Assembly: GCA_036503065.1 (NCBI GenBank)
Contig: DASXXM010000604.1
Location: 1 to 14,432, forward strand
Source of the DNA: DATEPR01 sp036503065
GTDB lineage: Bacteria > Actinomycetota > Actinomycetes > Mycobacteriales > Pseudonocardiaceae
Reading direction: 5' to 3'
Length of the DNA: 14,432 nucleotides
The notes beneath the pieces are model-generated. The model was not told the DNA's origin. It made no database searches and saw only the letters and a program-made list of their open reading frames with translations. Each line of letters opens with the position of its first letter. Positions within the stretch are counted from its first letter, which is position 1. This document shows positions 6,337 through 13,312 of this stretch, in pieces. Position numbers and translations under genes: made by a program.

Positions 6337-8238
6337 TTACCGGTGTGGCTGGGCCGCGAGCGCCTCCGCTCGATCGTGATGACCGCGGATGTCCACGATC
6401 ACGCCGTCCCTGGTGTGAAAGGCCTGGTACACGAGACCGGCCCGGGGCGGGAAACCCGGTCCGCGCACGGCGAGGCCGAGCAGGATCACGTTGCCGTGGA
6501 TCATGACGTCGTCGACCTGGCTGCGCACGCCCGAGTCGTACAGCGCGCGGTACCAGTCCAGCACCTGAACCCGATTGGCGCAGCCCGCCCAGCGCGCTTC
6601 CGGATGCAGCAGCTCACCGAACCGTGCCAGATCGGCGGTCTCCAGGCCGATCCGCAACCGTTCGGCCAACTCGGCCATGGCCCGCGGATCGGCCGGGGGC
6701 CGGGGCTCGTCCGGCTCGTCCGCGCCGCTGATGCCGTAGGCGTGCAGGAGTGCCGCGACCGCCTCGCTGGGTGGCTTGTCGTCCACCCAGACGCCCTGGG
6801 TGGCCGCGCCTGCCGCCAGCAGGGCGCGGATCGTGCCGAGCCAGTCGCCGTCGGAGCGCTCGCCGCTGCCGACGGTCGCGAAGCACAACGGAGTGCTGTG
6901 CCACCGGCCGTCGAGCGGATCGACGGTGGCGCCCCTGGCCAGCAACAGCGCGACCACGTCGGTTCGACCGGCGTAGGCCGCCTCGTGCAGCGCGGTCTGG
7001 CCGTTCTCGTCACGCGTGTCGACCGGGAAACCCAGGTCCAGCATTGTCGCGACCGCCGCGACGCCGGCCGCCCCCGCCGCGTACACGATGGTGGCGAGAT
7101 CTACATCGGACAGTCCGGTGTGGTCGGTCGAAGGAGCCTCGGCACGGAGGCAGGCGCCCAGGAAGTGGTCGCCGTGCGTGGTGTCGTCGGCGGCGCCGTG
7201 GCCCAGCAGCAGTTCGGCGACGTCGGCCTTCCCGCGCCGAACCGCGAGGCGCACCAGGGAAATCCCGTCGCGGGTGGCCGCACCGGGATCGGCGCCCGCC
7301 GCGAGCAGCACCTCCACCACGGCCGCGGTGTCGTCGGCCACGGCGGCGACCAGCGGGTTGACCGAGCGGTCGGCCAGGTGCCCGGCCAGCGTGGGCGCGG
7401 TGACCGTGCGGCCGGGGTCGCCACCGGCGGCCACCAGCAGCCGGACACCTTCGACGTCGTCGGCGCCGGTGGCCGCCGCGAGCGCGTTGGTGCCGTTCAC
7501 CTTGGCGCCGTACGCCAGGAGCAGCCGCAGGCAGGCGTGGTCGCGGTGATACACCGAGTGGTAGAGCGACTCGTCGTCGTCGGGGTTGGCGCCCCGGTCG
7601 AGCAGCAATTCGGTGATGGCAGGGTTGTTCGCGATGCCGGCGGCACCGTAGAGCGCCGACCGGTAGCGACCGGTACGCACCGACGCACCGTTGTTGCTGT
7701 CCGGGTCCGCCCCCGCGTCCAGCAGCAGTCGCGCGACCGCCACCAGGCCCGCCGCCCGGTCCGGATCGATGCGGTGCCAACGGGAATGGCACACGTACAA
7801 CAACGGCGACCACCACCGGTCCCGGTCCGGCGCCGTCACCAACCCAGGCGACCGGGTGATCAACTCGCGAACGTGGTCGGCGTCACCGAGCACCGCCGCG
7901 GTACGAACATCGGCGCCGGCCAGGCGCCGATCACCCGCCAGCAGGCGCGCCGCCTGTTCGGTGCGGCCGTCGACGCCGGCCGTCAGGAACGCCCGGACCC
8001 GCTCGGGCAGTTCCAGGGTGCGGGCGTCGACTTCGGCCTTCAGGCGTGGCCAACTGGCGAACCCGTACTCCCTGGCGATCGCCAACTGGGCCATGGACAA
8101 CGTGACCGCGACGCCGGAGCGTGCCAGGGCGAGTCGCGCGACGGCGTCCGGATCACCGGCCCGCGCGGCGTCGCGCAGCGCTTTGGCCTGGCGGCGCAGA
8201 TGATCGAGATTCGGGTTGTCCGGCAGTGGACGGGACAT
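6337..8238 (-). CDS. Ankyrin-repeat protein with C-terminal NTF2/SnoaL-like domain
   Basis: A 633-residue protein, presumably cytoplasmic, with no signal peptide or membrane segment. The N-terminus (about 1-75) carries a module found on other bacterial ankyrin proteins: LDHLRRQAKALRDAARAGD followed by AQLAIAREYGFASWPRLK. From about 105 to 500 come roughly ten ankyrin-like repeats, several canonical: VARLLLDAGADPD, ITELLLDRGANPD, VVEVLLAAGADPG, VAELLLGHGA, and NGQTALHEAAYAGRTDVVAL. Residues about 518-625 look NTF2/SnoaL-like (AELAERLRIGLETADLARF, HPEARW, NRVQVLDWYRALYDSG), a fold used for ligand binding or as a small enzyme. The ATG at 8238 has GAGGGAGA just upstream; an in-frame extension to 8373 lacks family-like sequence. 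Function is unknown; ankyrin repeats suggest protein binding. Preceded by the GNAT gene 142 bp upstream. Confidence 0.88.
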   Translation of the reverse strand: MSRPLPDNPNLDHLRRQAKALRDAARAGDPDAVARLALARSGVAVTLSMAQLAIAREYGFASWPRLKAEVDARTLELPERVRAFLTAGVDGRTEQAARLLAGDRRLAGADVRTAAVLGDADHVRELITRSPGLVTAPDRDRWWSPLLYVCHSRWHRIDPDRAAGLVAVARLLLDAGADPDSNNGASVRTGRYRSALYGAAGIANNPAITELLLDRGANPDDDESLYHSVYHRDHACLRLLLAYGAKVNGTNALAAATGADDVEGVRLLVAAGGDPGRTVTAPTLAGHLADRSVNPLVAAVADDTAAVVEVLLAAGADPGAATRDGISLVRLAVRRGKADVAELLLGHGAADDTTHGDHFLGACLRAEAPSTDHTGLSDVDLATIVYAAGAAGVAAVATMLDLGFPVDTRDENGQTALHEAAYAGRTDVVALLLARGATVDPLDGRWHSTPLCFATVGSGERSDGDWLGTIRALLAAGAATQGVWVDDKPPSEAVAALLHAYGISGADEPDEPRPPADPRAMAELAERLRIGLETADLARFGELLHPEARWAGCANRVQVLDWYRALYDSGVRSQVDDVMIHGNVILLGLAVRGPGFPPRAGLVYQAFHTRDGVIVDIRGHHDRAEALAAQPHR

Positions 8239-8380
8239 GGCGTCTCCCTCGCGGAGGGCCTGGGGTCCGCGATCGCAGGCCGAGGAAGAGGCCGGCATGC
8301 ACACTGGCCGTTCGGAGGTGGACTGTGTCCTGCCCGCGGACCCGGCAGCGCCCTCCCGCGCAGGCCCGAGCATAGCTGGT

Positions 8381-8920
8381 CTACTGGATCTCCAGCAGGT
8401 CGCTGTGCCGGATGCGGTAGACCTGGAGCCGCAGGTCGTAGTACTTGGTGGTCTCGCCGACCCACTGCATGCCGAGCCGTTTCGCGGTGGCGATGGCGCG
8501 GACGTTCTTCGGGCGCGCCACAGCGAACAGTTCCTCGGTGTCCTGCGTGAACGCCCACTCGATCAGCGCCCGGCTGGCCTCCGTCGCGTAGCCCTGGCCC
8601 CACGCCACCGGATGCAGTTGCCAGCTCAGTTCGAGGTCCTCCTCGAACGGCGGCAGCAGCCGGATGCCCAGGCCGCCGACGACCGTGCCGTCGTCCCGGC
8701 GCGCCACAGCCCACCGGCCGCGCGGCGGCGGCAGGTTGGGCTGCGTCTCGTGCCACGCCTGCAACACCGACCGCATCGCGGCCACGTCGTGGACCTGGTC
8801 CATCGCGGGGGTGAGCCAGTGGGTGACCTGCTCGGCGCCGTAGATCGCGAGCGCTGCCTCGGCGTCGTCCACCGACCAGTCGCGGATCACCAACCGGTCG
8901 GTGGTCAGGGGCGATTCCAT
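8381..8920 (-). CDS. GNAT family N-acetyltransferase (RimJ/RimL-like)
   Basis: A 179-residue acetyltransferase of the RimJ/RimL-like GNAT group. It opens with LTTDRLVIRDWSVDDAEA, typical of the group. The acetyl-CoA pyrophosphate loop is WGQGYATEASRAL (107-119), with Gln in place of the usual first Arg. The third motif is PKNVRAIATAKRLGM (137-151), ending in the usual distorted ending WVGETTKYY. Substrates in this group range from ribosomal-protein N-termini to antibiotics and metabolites; nothing here decides. I chose the ATG at 8920. No Shine-Dalgarno sequence is evident, but TAGCGT ends 7 nt before it (8928-8933 on the minus strand), which would suit a leaderless transcript. A GTG at 8953 is an in-frame alternative. 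It is divergent from the FAD oxidase gene. Confidence 0.88.
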   Translation of the reverse strand: MESPLTTDRLVIRDWSVDDAEAALAIYGAEQVTHWLTPAMDQVHDVAAMRSVLQAWHETQPNLPPPRGRWAVARRDDGTVVGGLGIRLLPPFEEDLELSWQLHPVAWGQGYATEASRALIEWAFTQDTEELFAVARPKNVRAIATAKRLGMQWVGETTKYYDLRLQVYRIRHSDLLEIQ

Positions 8921-9003
8921 GCCACAAACGCTACGCCGAACGGCGAGTGGCACACCTTGCCGACCATCGCGAGGATATCCATCGTGGGCAACGGGAGCAC
9001 GAC

Positions 9004-10371
9004 GTGACCGACGAGATCACCGAACTCCGGCGGCGGCTCTCCGCGGGCGCGCTGGTCACCGATCGGGACATCGTCGAGGGCTACCGGCGGGATCGCGCGG
9101 ACATCGTGCCCGCCGGTACGCCTCGCGCGGTCGTGCGGGCCGCTGATCTCGACGACGTGCGGGCCACCCTCGACTGGGCCAGCAGGCATCGGGTCCCCGT
9201 CGTCCCGCGCGGCGCCGGCACCGGACTGTCCGGTGGCGCCAACGCCATCGACGGCTGTGTCGTGCTGTCCCTGGAACGGATGCGGCGCATCCGGGAGATC
9301 AACACCGAACAGCGTTACGCGGTCGTCGAACCGGGAGTCGTCAACGCGGACCTTGGCCGCGCCGCGGCCGCGGCCGGCCTGTTCTACCCACCGGACCCGG
9401 GCAGCTTCGAGATCTGCACCATCGGCGGGAACCTGGCGACCAACGCGGGTGGCATGGCCTGCGTCAAGTACGGCGTCACCCGGGATTCGGCCATGGGCCT
9501 TGAGATCGTGCTGGCCGGCGGTGCCGTGCTGCACACCGGGTCCGGCGCCCGCAAGGACGTGGCAGGTTACGACCTCACGTCGCTGTTCATCGGTTCCGAG
9601 GGCACTCTCGGCGTGATCACCGCGGCCACCCTGCGGCTGCGACCGGCACCACCGGTGCCGCCGGTGGCCTTCGCCGCCACCTTCGGCTCGCTCGTCGCTG
9701 TCGGCGACGCCGTCGACGCCATCGCGGGCAGCGGCGTCGTGCCGAGCCTGCTGGAGTTCGTCGACAACGTCACGATCAACGCGATCGAGGACTACCAGCG
9801 GATGGACCTCGACCGCACGGCAGCGGGCCTGCTGATCGGCCAGTCCGACAGCGCGGCCGCCGGGCGGGACGTCGAGCGGATGATGGCCTGCTGCACGAAG
9901 GCGGGCGCGGACCTCGTCGTCCGCAGCAGCACGGCCGACGAGGCGGCCATGCTGCTGGCCGCCCGCCGGCTGGCCGGCACCGCGGTCATGGCCACGGGAC
10001 CGACCGTGATCGAGGACGTCGCCGTACCGCCCGGACTGCTGCGCCCGATGCTGGTCAAGATCGCCGAGACCAGCAGCGCGGGCGGCATCCCGATCGCCAC
10101 CATCGCGCATGCCGGCGACGGCAACCTGCACCCGGTCCTCCTCCTGCCGGACCTGGACCCCGCGACCATCGAACGGGCCCTCGACGTGGGCCGGCAGCTC
10201 TGTGAGCACGCCCGCGCGCTGGGCGGCACCATCACCGGTGAACACGGCGTCGGCGTCCTCAAACGATCCTGGCTGCGGGACCAACTCGGTGACGTCGCGC
10301 TGGCGGTCCATCACGACATCAAGGCGGCCCTCGACCCGCTGAACATCCTCAATCCCGGCCGCGCGTTCTGA
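9004..10371 (+). CDS. FAD-linked oxidase, GlcD / D-2-hydroxyacid dehydrogenase-like
   Basis: A 455-residue flavoprotein with the two-domain layout of glycolate oxidase subunit GlcD and D-lactate or D-2-hydroxyglutarate dehydrogenases. The PCMH-type FAD-binding half shows PRGAGTGLSGGANA (68-81), PPDPGSFEICTIGGNLATNA (129-148) and GSEGTLGVIT (197-206). The C-terminal half has HAGDGNLHP (369-377) and GEHGVGVLKR (412-421), the metal- and substrate-binding motifs of this family. The likely reaction is oxidation of a D-2-hydroxy acid to the 2-oxo acid. GlcE and GlcF partners are absent nearby, so it may act as a single-subunit dehydrogenase or pair with a distant Fe-S protein. The GTG at 9004 has GGGAG at 8993-8997, 6 nt upstream, so I reject the longer frame from 8947. 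Confidence 0.9.
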   Translation: MTDEITELRRRLSAGALVTDRDIVEGYRRDRADIVPAGTPRAVVRAADLDDVRATLDWASRHRVPVVPRGAGTGLSGGANAIDGCVVLSLERMRRIREINTEQRYAVVEPGVVNADLGRAAAAAGLFYPPDPGSFEICTIGGNLATNAGGMACVKYGVTRDSAMGLEIVLAGGAVLHTGSGARKDVAGYDLTSLFIGSEGTLGVITAATLRLRPAPPVPPVAFAATFGSLVAVGDAVDAIAGSGVVPSLLEFVDNVTINAIEDYQRMDLDRTAAGLLIGQSDSAAAGRDVERMMACCTKAGADLVVRSSTADEAAMLLAARRLAGTAVMATGPTVIEDVAVPPGLLRPMLVKIAETSSAGGIPIATIAHAGDGNLHPVLLLPDLDPATIERALDVGRQLCEHARALGGTITGEHGVGVLKRSWLRDQLGDVALAVHHDIKAALDPLNILNPGRAF

Positions 10372-10388
10372 CCGTCATGCGACGGTCA
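10369..10388. terminator. Hairpin that contains both stop codons of the convergent genes
   Basis: TGACCGTC (10369-10376) pairs perfectly with GACGGTCA (10381-10388) around an ATGC loop. The TGA of the FAD oxidase (10369-10371) and the complementary-strand TGA of the quinone oxidoreductase (10377-10375) both lie in it. The symmetry makes a bidirectional terminator likely; there is no T-tract. Confidence 0.6.
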
Positions 10389-11274
10389 ACACCAGCTTGC
10401 CCCTGGCGTGACCTGCCTCGATGACCCGGTGCGCGGTGGCAACGTCCGCCAGCGGATACACCCCGGAGATCGCGACGACGAGTTCACCCTTGACGGCCCG
10501 GTCGGCAAGGCCCGGCAGATCCACCTTGTCCCCGCCGCTGGTGAAGGTCACGCCGAGGCCGCGCGCGGCCGGGTCCGCGATGGTGACGATGCGGTCGGTG
10601 CCACCCCGTAGCTCGATCGAGTCGGGCAGCGCGCCCTTACCGGCGACGTCGAACACCGCGTCGACACCGTCGGGCGCCAGCGCCCTGACCCGCTCGACCA
10701 GACCGGCGCCGTAGCCGGTCGGGATCGCGCCGAGCTTGGCGATGTACTCGTGGTTGGCGGCGCTGGCCGTGCCGATCACCTTCGCGCCCCGCGCGACGGC
10801 CAGCTGCACTGCGACGGTGCCGACCGCGCCAGCTGCCCCGTGGATCAGCAGGGTCTCCCCCGCCGTCACGTTGAGCAGGTCCAGTACCCGTTCGCTGGTC
10901 TCGCCCGCGACCGGCAGCGCCACCGCGGTCTGCCAGTCCAAGCCGGCCGGCTTGAGCGCGACCCTGGTCATCAGCGCGTACTCGGCGTAGGCACCGGAGT
11001 CCGCCCAGCCGAACACGTCGTCACCGACGGCGAAACCGCTCACCCCGGACCCGACCGCGTCAACGGTGCCGGCGACCTCGAGACCGAGAGTCGCGGGCAA
11101 CGGCGTGTTGACCATTGCCGCCATGCCGCCGGATCGAACCTTGGCGTCGAACGGGTTGACACCCACGGTCCGGACCCGAATCCGCAACTGGCCCGGCCCC
11201 GGTTCCGGCGTGTCGACCTCGGCCTCGTGCAGGACTTCCGGGCCGCCGTACGTGTCGATCCGCATTGCTTTCAT
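10375..11274 (-). CDS. NADP-dependent quinone-oxidoreductase-like enzyme (zinc-free MDR family)
   Basis: A 299-residue medium-chain dehydrogenase/reductase of the quinone oxidoreductase (zeta-crystallin) branch. Motifs are MRIDTYGGPEVL at the N-terminus, VRTVGVNPFDAKVRSG, LGLEVAGTVDAVGSGV and the NADPH-binding IHGAAGAVGTVAVQLA (about 144-159). The protein contains no cysteine, so it lacks the structural-zinc cysteines of alcohol dehydrogenases, which supports an NADPH-dependent reductase of quinones or enones. It is the last gene of the MFS-TetR operon, 60 nt after the TetR stop. The ATG at 11274 is preceded by purine-rich GGGAAGAGA, a modest ribosome site; the ATG of MRIDTYGG at 11265 is the alternative. 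It ends in the shared hairpin at 10369-10388. Confidence 0.9.
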   Translation of the reverse strand: MKAMRIDTYGGPEVLHEAEVDTPEPGPGQLRIRVRTVGVNPFDAKVRSGGMAAMVNTPLPATLGLEVAGTVDAVGSGVSGFAVGDDVFGWADSGAYAEYALMTRVALKPAGLDWQTAVALPVAGETSERVLDLLNVTAGETLLIHGAAGAVGTVAVQLAVARGAKVIGTASAANHEYIAKLGAIPTGYGAGLVERVRALAPDGVDAVFDVAGKGALPDSIELRGGTDRIVTIADPAARGLGVTFTSGGDKVDLPGLADRAVKGELVVAISGVYPLADVATAHRVIEAGHARGKLVLTVA

Positions 11275-11334
11275 CAGCTGTCTCTTCCCTGGTCGCGCGT
11301 GCACTACCGGGCCGCAACAACCATGATCGCCGAA

Positions 11335-11925
11335 TTAGTCCCGTCGCGCTGGGGGGAGTGCGGCGTCCAGCAGCGCTTCCGCGGTCGCGCGGGACACGGC
11401 GGCCACGGAGGGATCGCGGTCCATCCGTGCGCTCAGGGTGGCGCCGTCGTAGACCAGGTGCAGTTGTCGCGCCAGCGCCGCCGGATCGGGCACGCCCGCC
11501 TGCGCGGCGAGTTCGGCCAGCAGGGCCCGGATCTCGCCGCGGTAGGTGTCGGTCGCCTGTTCGACCAGACCGCCGCGCGGCGCTTCCGCGCTGGCCGACG
11601 CGAAGGCGCAGCCGTGGAAGTCCGGCCGGGCGAACAGGTCGGTCTGGCTGTCGAACACCGCGAGCAGGCGTGCCCTGGGCTCGGTCCGCGCGGCGACCGC
11701 GCGGGTGAGCCGATCCATGGTCTTGCCGTGGCGGGACTCCAGGTAGGCCCGCACCAGTTCTTCCTTGCTGCCGAACGTGTTGTAGAGCGATGCCTTGGCG
11801 ACACCGGCGTGTTCGATGATCCGGTCGATGCCGACCGTCTGCACGCCCTCGTGGTAGAACAGCTCGTTGGCGGCGGCGAGCAGGCGTTCGCGCGGCGAAC
11901 GCTTCGGCTGCGCGGTCGTGGCCAT
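11335..11925 (-). CDS. TetR/AcrR family transcriptional repressor
   Basis: A 196-residue TetR-family regulator. The N-terminal DNA-binding domain (about 8-60) has RERLLAAANELFYHEGVQTV, then the helix-turn-helix DRIIEHAGVAKASLYNTFGS and KEELVRAYLE. The ligand domain begins with FHGCAFASASAEA; Cys106 there is the only cysteine, at the position family members such as NemR use for redox or electrophile sensing. It lies between the MFS gene (13-nt gap) and the quinone oxidoreductase gene, so it most likely represses its own operon through the AGACAG-NN-CTGTCT sites. The ATG at 11925 has GAGGAG 7 nt upstream. Repressor role and target are inferred from position and operators; the ligand is unknown. 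Confidence 0.93.
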   Translation of the reverse strand: MATTAQPKRSPRERLLAAANELFYHEGVQTVGIDRIIEHAGVAKASLYNTFGSKEELVRAYLESRHGKTMDRLTRAVAARTEPRARLLAVFDSQTDLFARPDFHGCAFASASAEAPRGGLVEQATDTYRGEIRALLAELAAQAGVPDPAALARQLHLVYDGATLSARMDRDPSVAAVSRATAEALLDAALPPARRD

Positions 11926-11938
11926 CCCCGCACTCCTC

Positions 11939-13177
11939 TCAGACAGATCTGTCTACGTTACGCGACAGGCCGACGAGCGCCACGGCGGCCAACACGATCA
12001 GCGCCACGCCGTACTCCCGGGCCGCGCCGATCAGACCGGCGCCATACACGATCCGGAAACCGGCGGCCACCGCCGGCACCCCCAACCCCACATAGGACAC
12101 GACGTACAGCAGGGACAGCACGCCGGACCGCTCGTGCGCCGCGGCCAGCGGCACGACGGTGCGGATGCCGCCCTGGAAACCACTGCCGAAGCCGGCACCG
12201 GAGATCACCGTGCCCACGAAGAACAGCACCGGGGACGTGGCGCCGAGCGCGACGAGGGTGACGACCACACCGGTGGCCAGCGCCACGATCCCGAACAGCA
12301 TCACCGCGCGCGGCCGCACCCCACGCAGCACGACCACCGTCAACGCCGCGACCCCCGCCAACAGGAACATGCTCAGCCCACCCAGGACAACGGACCCGGA
12401 ACCGGTCAACCTGGACACCAGCGCCGGGCCGAGCGCGCCGTAGAGTCCGGCCAGCGCCCACACGGCGAGCAGCACCGGAGCGGCCGCCAGCAGCGGTCCG
12501 CGGACCGTGCGCGGCAGTGTGATCTCCGGCCGCAGGCTGGCCAGGGCACCAGGTACGCGGGTGACCGTCTCCCGCATCAACGCCACGCCGAGCATCTGCA
12601 GCGCGAACACGGCGAGCAGCACCAGATAGATGAGGTGCGTCGGCGCGGGCAGGTAACGCACCGCGAGCGCCGACACCAGCGCGCCGGTCGCCGTGCCCAT
12701 GCCGGGCGAGACCGCGTTGGCGAACGTGCCGCGCTTCTGGTCCACGTCCAGCATCGCCGCGCCGATGGCGCCCAGCGCCGCACCGGTGGCGATGCCCTGC
12801 GCCACGCGGGCGACCAGCAGCGCGGGCACCCCGTCCGCGGTGGCGAACACCAGCATCGCCACGATCTGCACGGCGAGCGCGGTCAGCAGCACCGGCCTGC
12901 GTCCGATGTGGTCGGACACCTTGCCGAGCGTGAGCAGCGCCGCGAGGACCGACACCGCGTAGACCCCGAACACCACGGTCGTGGTGATCGGCGAGAAGCC
13001 CCAACCCGCCTGGTACACGGCGTACAGCGGGGTCGGCGCGCTGGAGGAGGCCAGCAGCGAGACGATCAGCGAGGCCAGCAGGACCAACGCGGGCGTACCG
13101 GACCGCTCGCGGCTCGTCCTGGCGGGCCGAACCGGCGCGGTATCGGCACGACGACTCACCGCGGTGGCCTGATCCAT
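11939..13177 (-). CDS. MFS transporter, probable drug/metabolite exporter
   Basis: A 412-residue major facilitator superfamily protein with about 12 hydrophobic segments, in the inner membrane. Between helices 2 and 3 it has GKVSDHIGRRPVL (85-97), the MFS motif A. SPGMGTATGAL (157-167) in helix 5 resembles the exporter motif C, though without the GP pair. The cytoplasmic N-terminus (about 1-28) is long and charged. Export of a small hydrophobic compound is likely; the substrate is unknown. It is the first gene of an operon with TetR and the quinone oxidoreductase. The ATG at 13177 has GGGGAG 8 nt upstream; a GTG at 13186 is too close to that site. The last codons and stop (VDRSV*) coincide with an operator palindrome at 11941-11954. 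Confidence 0.92.
   Translation of the reverse strand: MDQATAVSRRADTAPVRPARTSRERSGTPALVLLASLIVSLLASSSAPTPLYAVYQAGWGFSPITTTVVFGVYAVSVLAALLTLGKVSDHIGRRPVLLTALAVQIVAMLVFATADGVPALLVARVAQGIATGAALGAIGAAMLDVDQKRGTFANAVSPGMGTATGALVSALAVRYLPAPTHLIYLVLLAVFALQMLGVALMRETVTRVPGALASLRPEITLPRTVRGPLLAAAPVLLAVWALAGLYGALGPALVSRLTGSGSVVLGGLSMFLLAGVAALTVVVLRGVRPRAVMLFGIVALATGVVVTLVALGATSPVLFFVGTVISGAGFGSGFQGGIRTVVPLAAAHERSGVLSLLYVVSYVGLGVPAVAAGFRIVYGAGLIGAAREYGVALIVLAAVALVGLSRNVDRSV
11941..11954. promoter_or_regulatory. TetR operator 3, overlapping the MFS stop codon
   Basis: AGACAGATCTGTCT is a perfect 14-bp palindrome. It is 15 bp upstream of the TetR ATG and shares its last base with the MFS stop codon. TAACGT (11960-11955 on the minus strand) sits against its upstream side and could be the -10 of an internal tetR promoter, with a poor -35. 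Same motif as sites 1 and 2. Confidence 0.75.
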
Positions 13178-13199
13178 GATCCACACTCCCCGATTAGGT

Positions 13200-13213
13200 A
13201 GACAGGTCTGTTC
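13200..13213. promoter_or_regulatory. TetR operator 1 upstream of the MFS gene
   Basis: AGACAGGTCTGTTC: half-sites AGACAG and CTGTTC around GT, one mismatch from the perfect repeat. It lies 22 bp before the MFS ATG, just downstream of the predicted transcript start. Confidence 0.7.
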
Positions 13214-13218
13214 ACTCG

Positions 13219-13253
13219 AAGGCTCACAGTAGACAGGTCTGTCTGCGGATCAA
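13219..13253 (-). promoter_or_regulatory. Probable promoter of the MFS-TetR-oxidoreductase operon
   Basis: On the minus strand TTGATC (13253-13248) is followed after 16 nt by TACTGT (13231-13226), giving a start near 13219 and a leader of about 42 nt. Operator 2 fills the spacer and operator 1 covers about +6 to +19. Confidence 0.5.
13231..13244. promoter_or_regulatory. TetR operator 2 upstream of the MFS gene
   Basis: AGACAGGTCTGTCT: perfect half-sites AGACAG and CTGTCT around GT. Its centre is 31 bp, about three helical turns, from that of site 1. It falls almost wholly between the predicted -35 and -10 boxes, the classic place for a repressor to block RNA polymerase. Confidence 0.75.
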
Positions 13254-13276
13254 AGCCGTTGTGTCACCCCTCACGT

Positions 13277-13300
13277 GTTCGGCCCGCGATCTGGCCGAAC
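13277..13300 (-). terminator. Hairpin terminator of the alpha/beta hydrolase gene
   Basis: GTTCGGCC (13277-13284) pairs perfectly with GGCCGAAC (13293-13300) around an 8-nt loop, starting 12 bp after the hydrolase stop. It separates that gene from the MFS operon promoter on the same strand. Confidence 0.55.
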
Positions 13301-13312
13301 GGAAGGTTGGCG

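Noticed and set aside
4570..8550. A plus-strand open frame of 1326 codons, opposite the phosphoesterase and ankyrin genes
   Set aside because: It is antisense to two genes with clear domains, has low-complexity Arg/Gly/Val-rich translation and no recognisable motif. Long antisense frames are expected in high-GC DNA.
8905..10314. A minus-strand open frame of 469 codons opposite the FAD oxidase
   Set aside because: It has no domain, and the opposite strand has every motif of a GlcD-like flavoprotein.
11275..11283. AGACAG half-site just before the quinone oxidoreductase start
   Set aside because: The second half-site is missing at the required spacing, so it is unlikely to be a fourth operator.
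11867..13201. A plus-strand open frame of 444 codons opposite the MFS gene
   Set aside because: The translation is an Arg/His/Gln-rich shadow with no domain, and it spans the TetR start and operators. The MFS frame shows 12 membrane segments and motif A.
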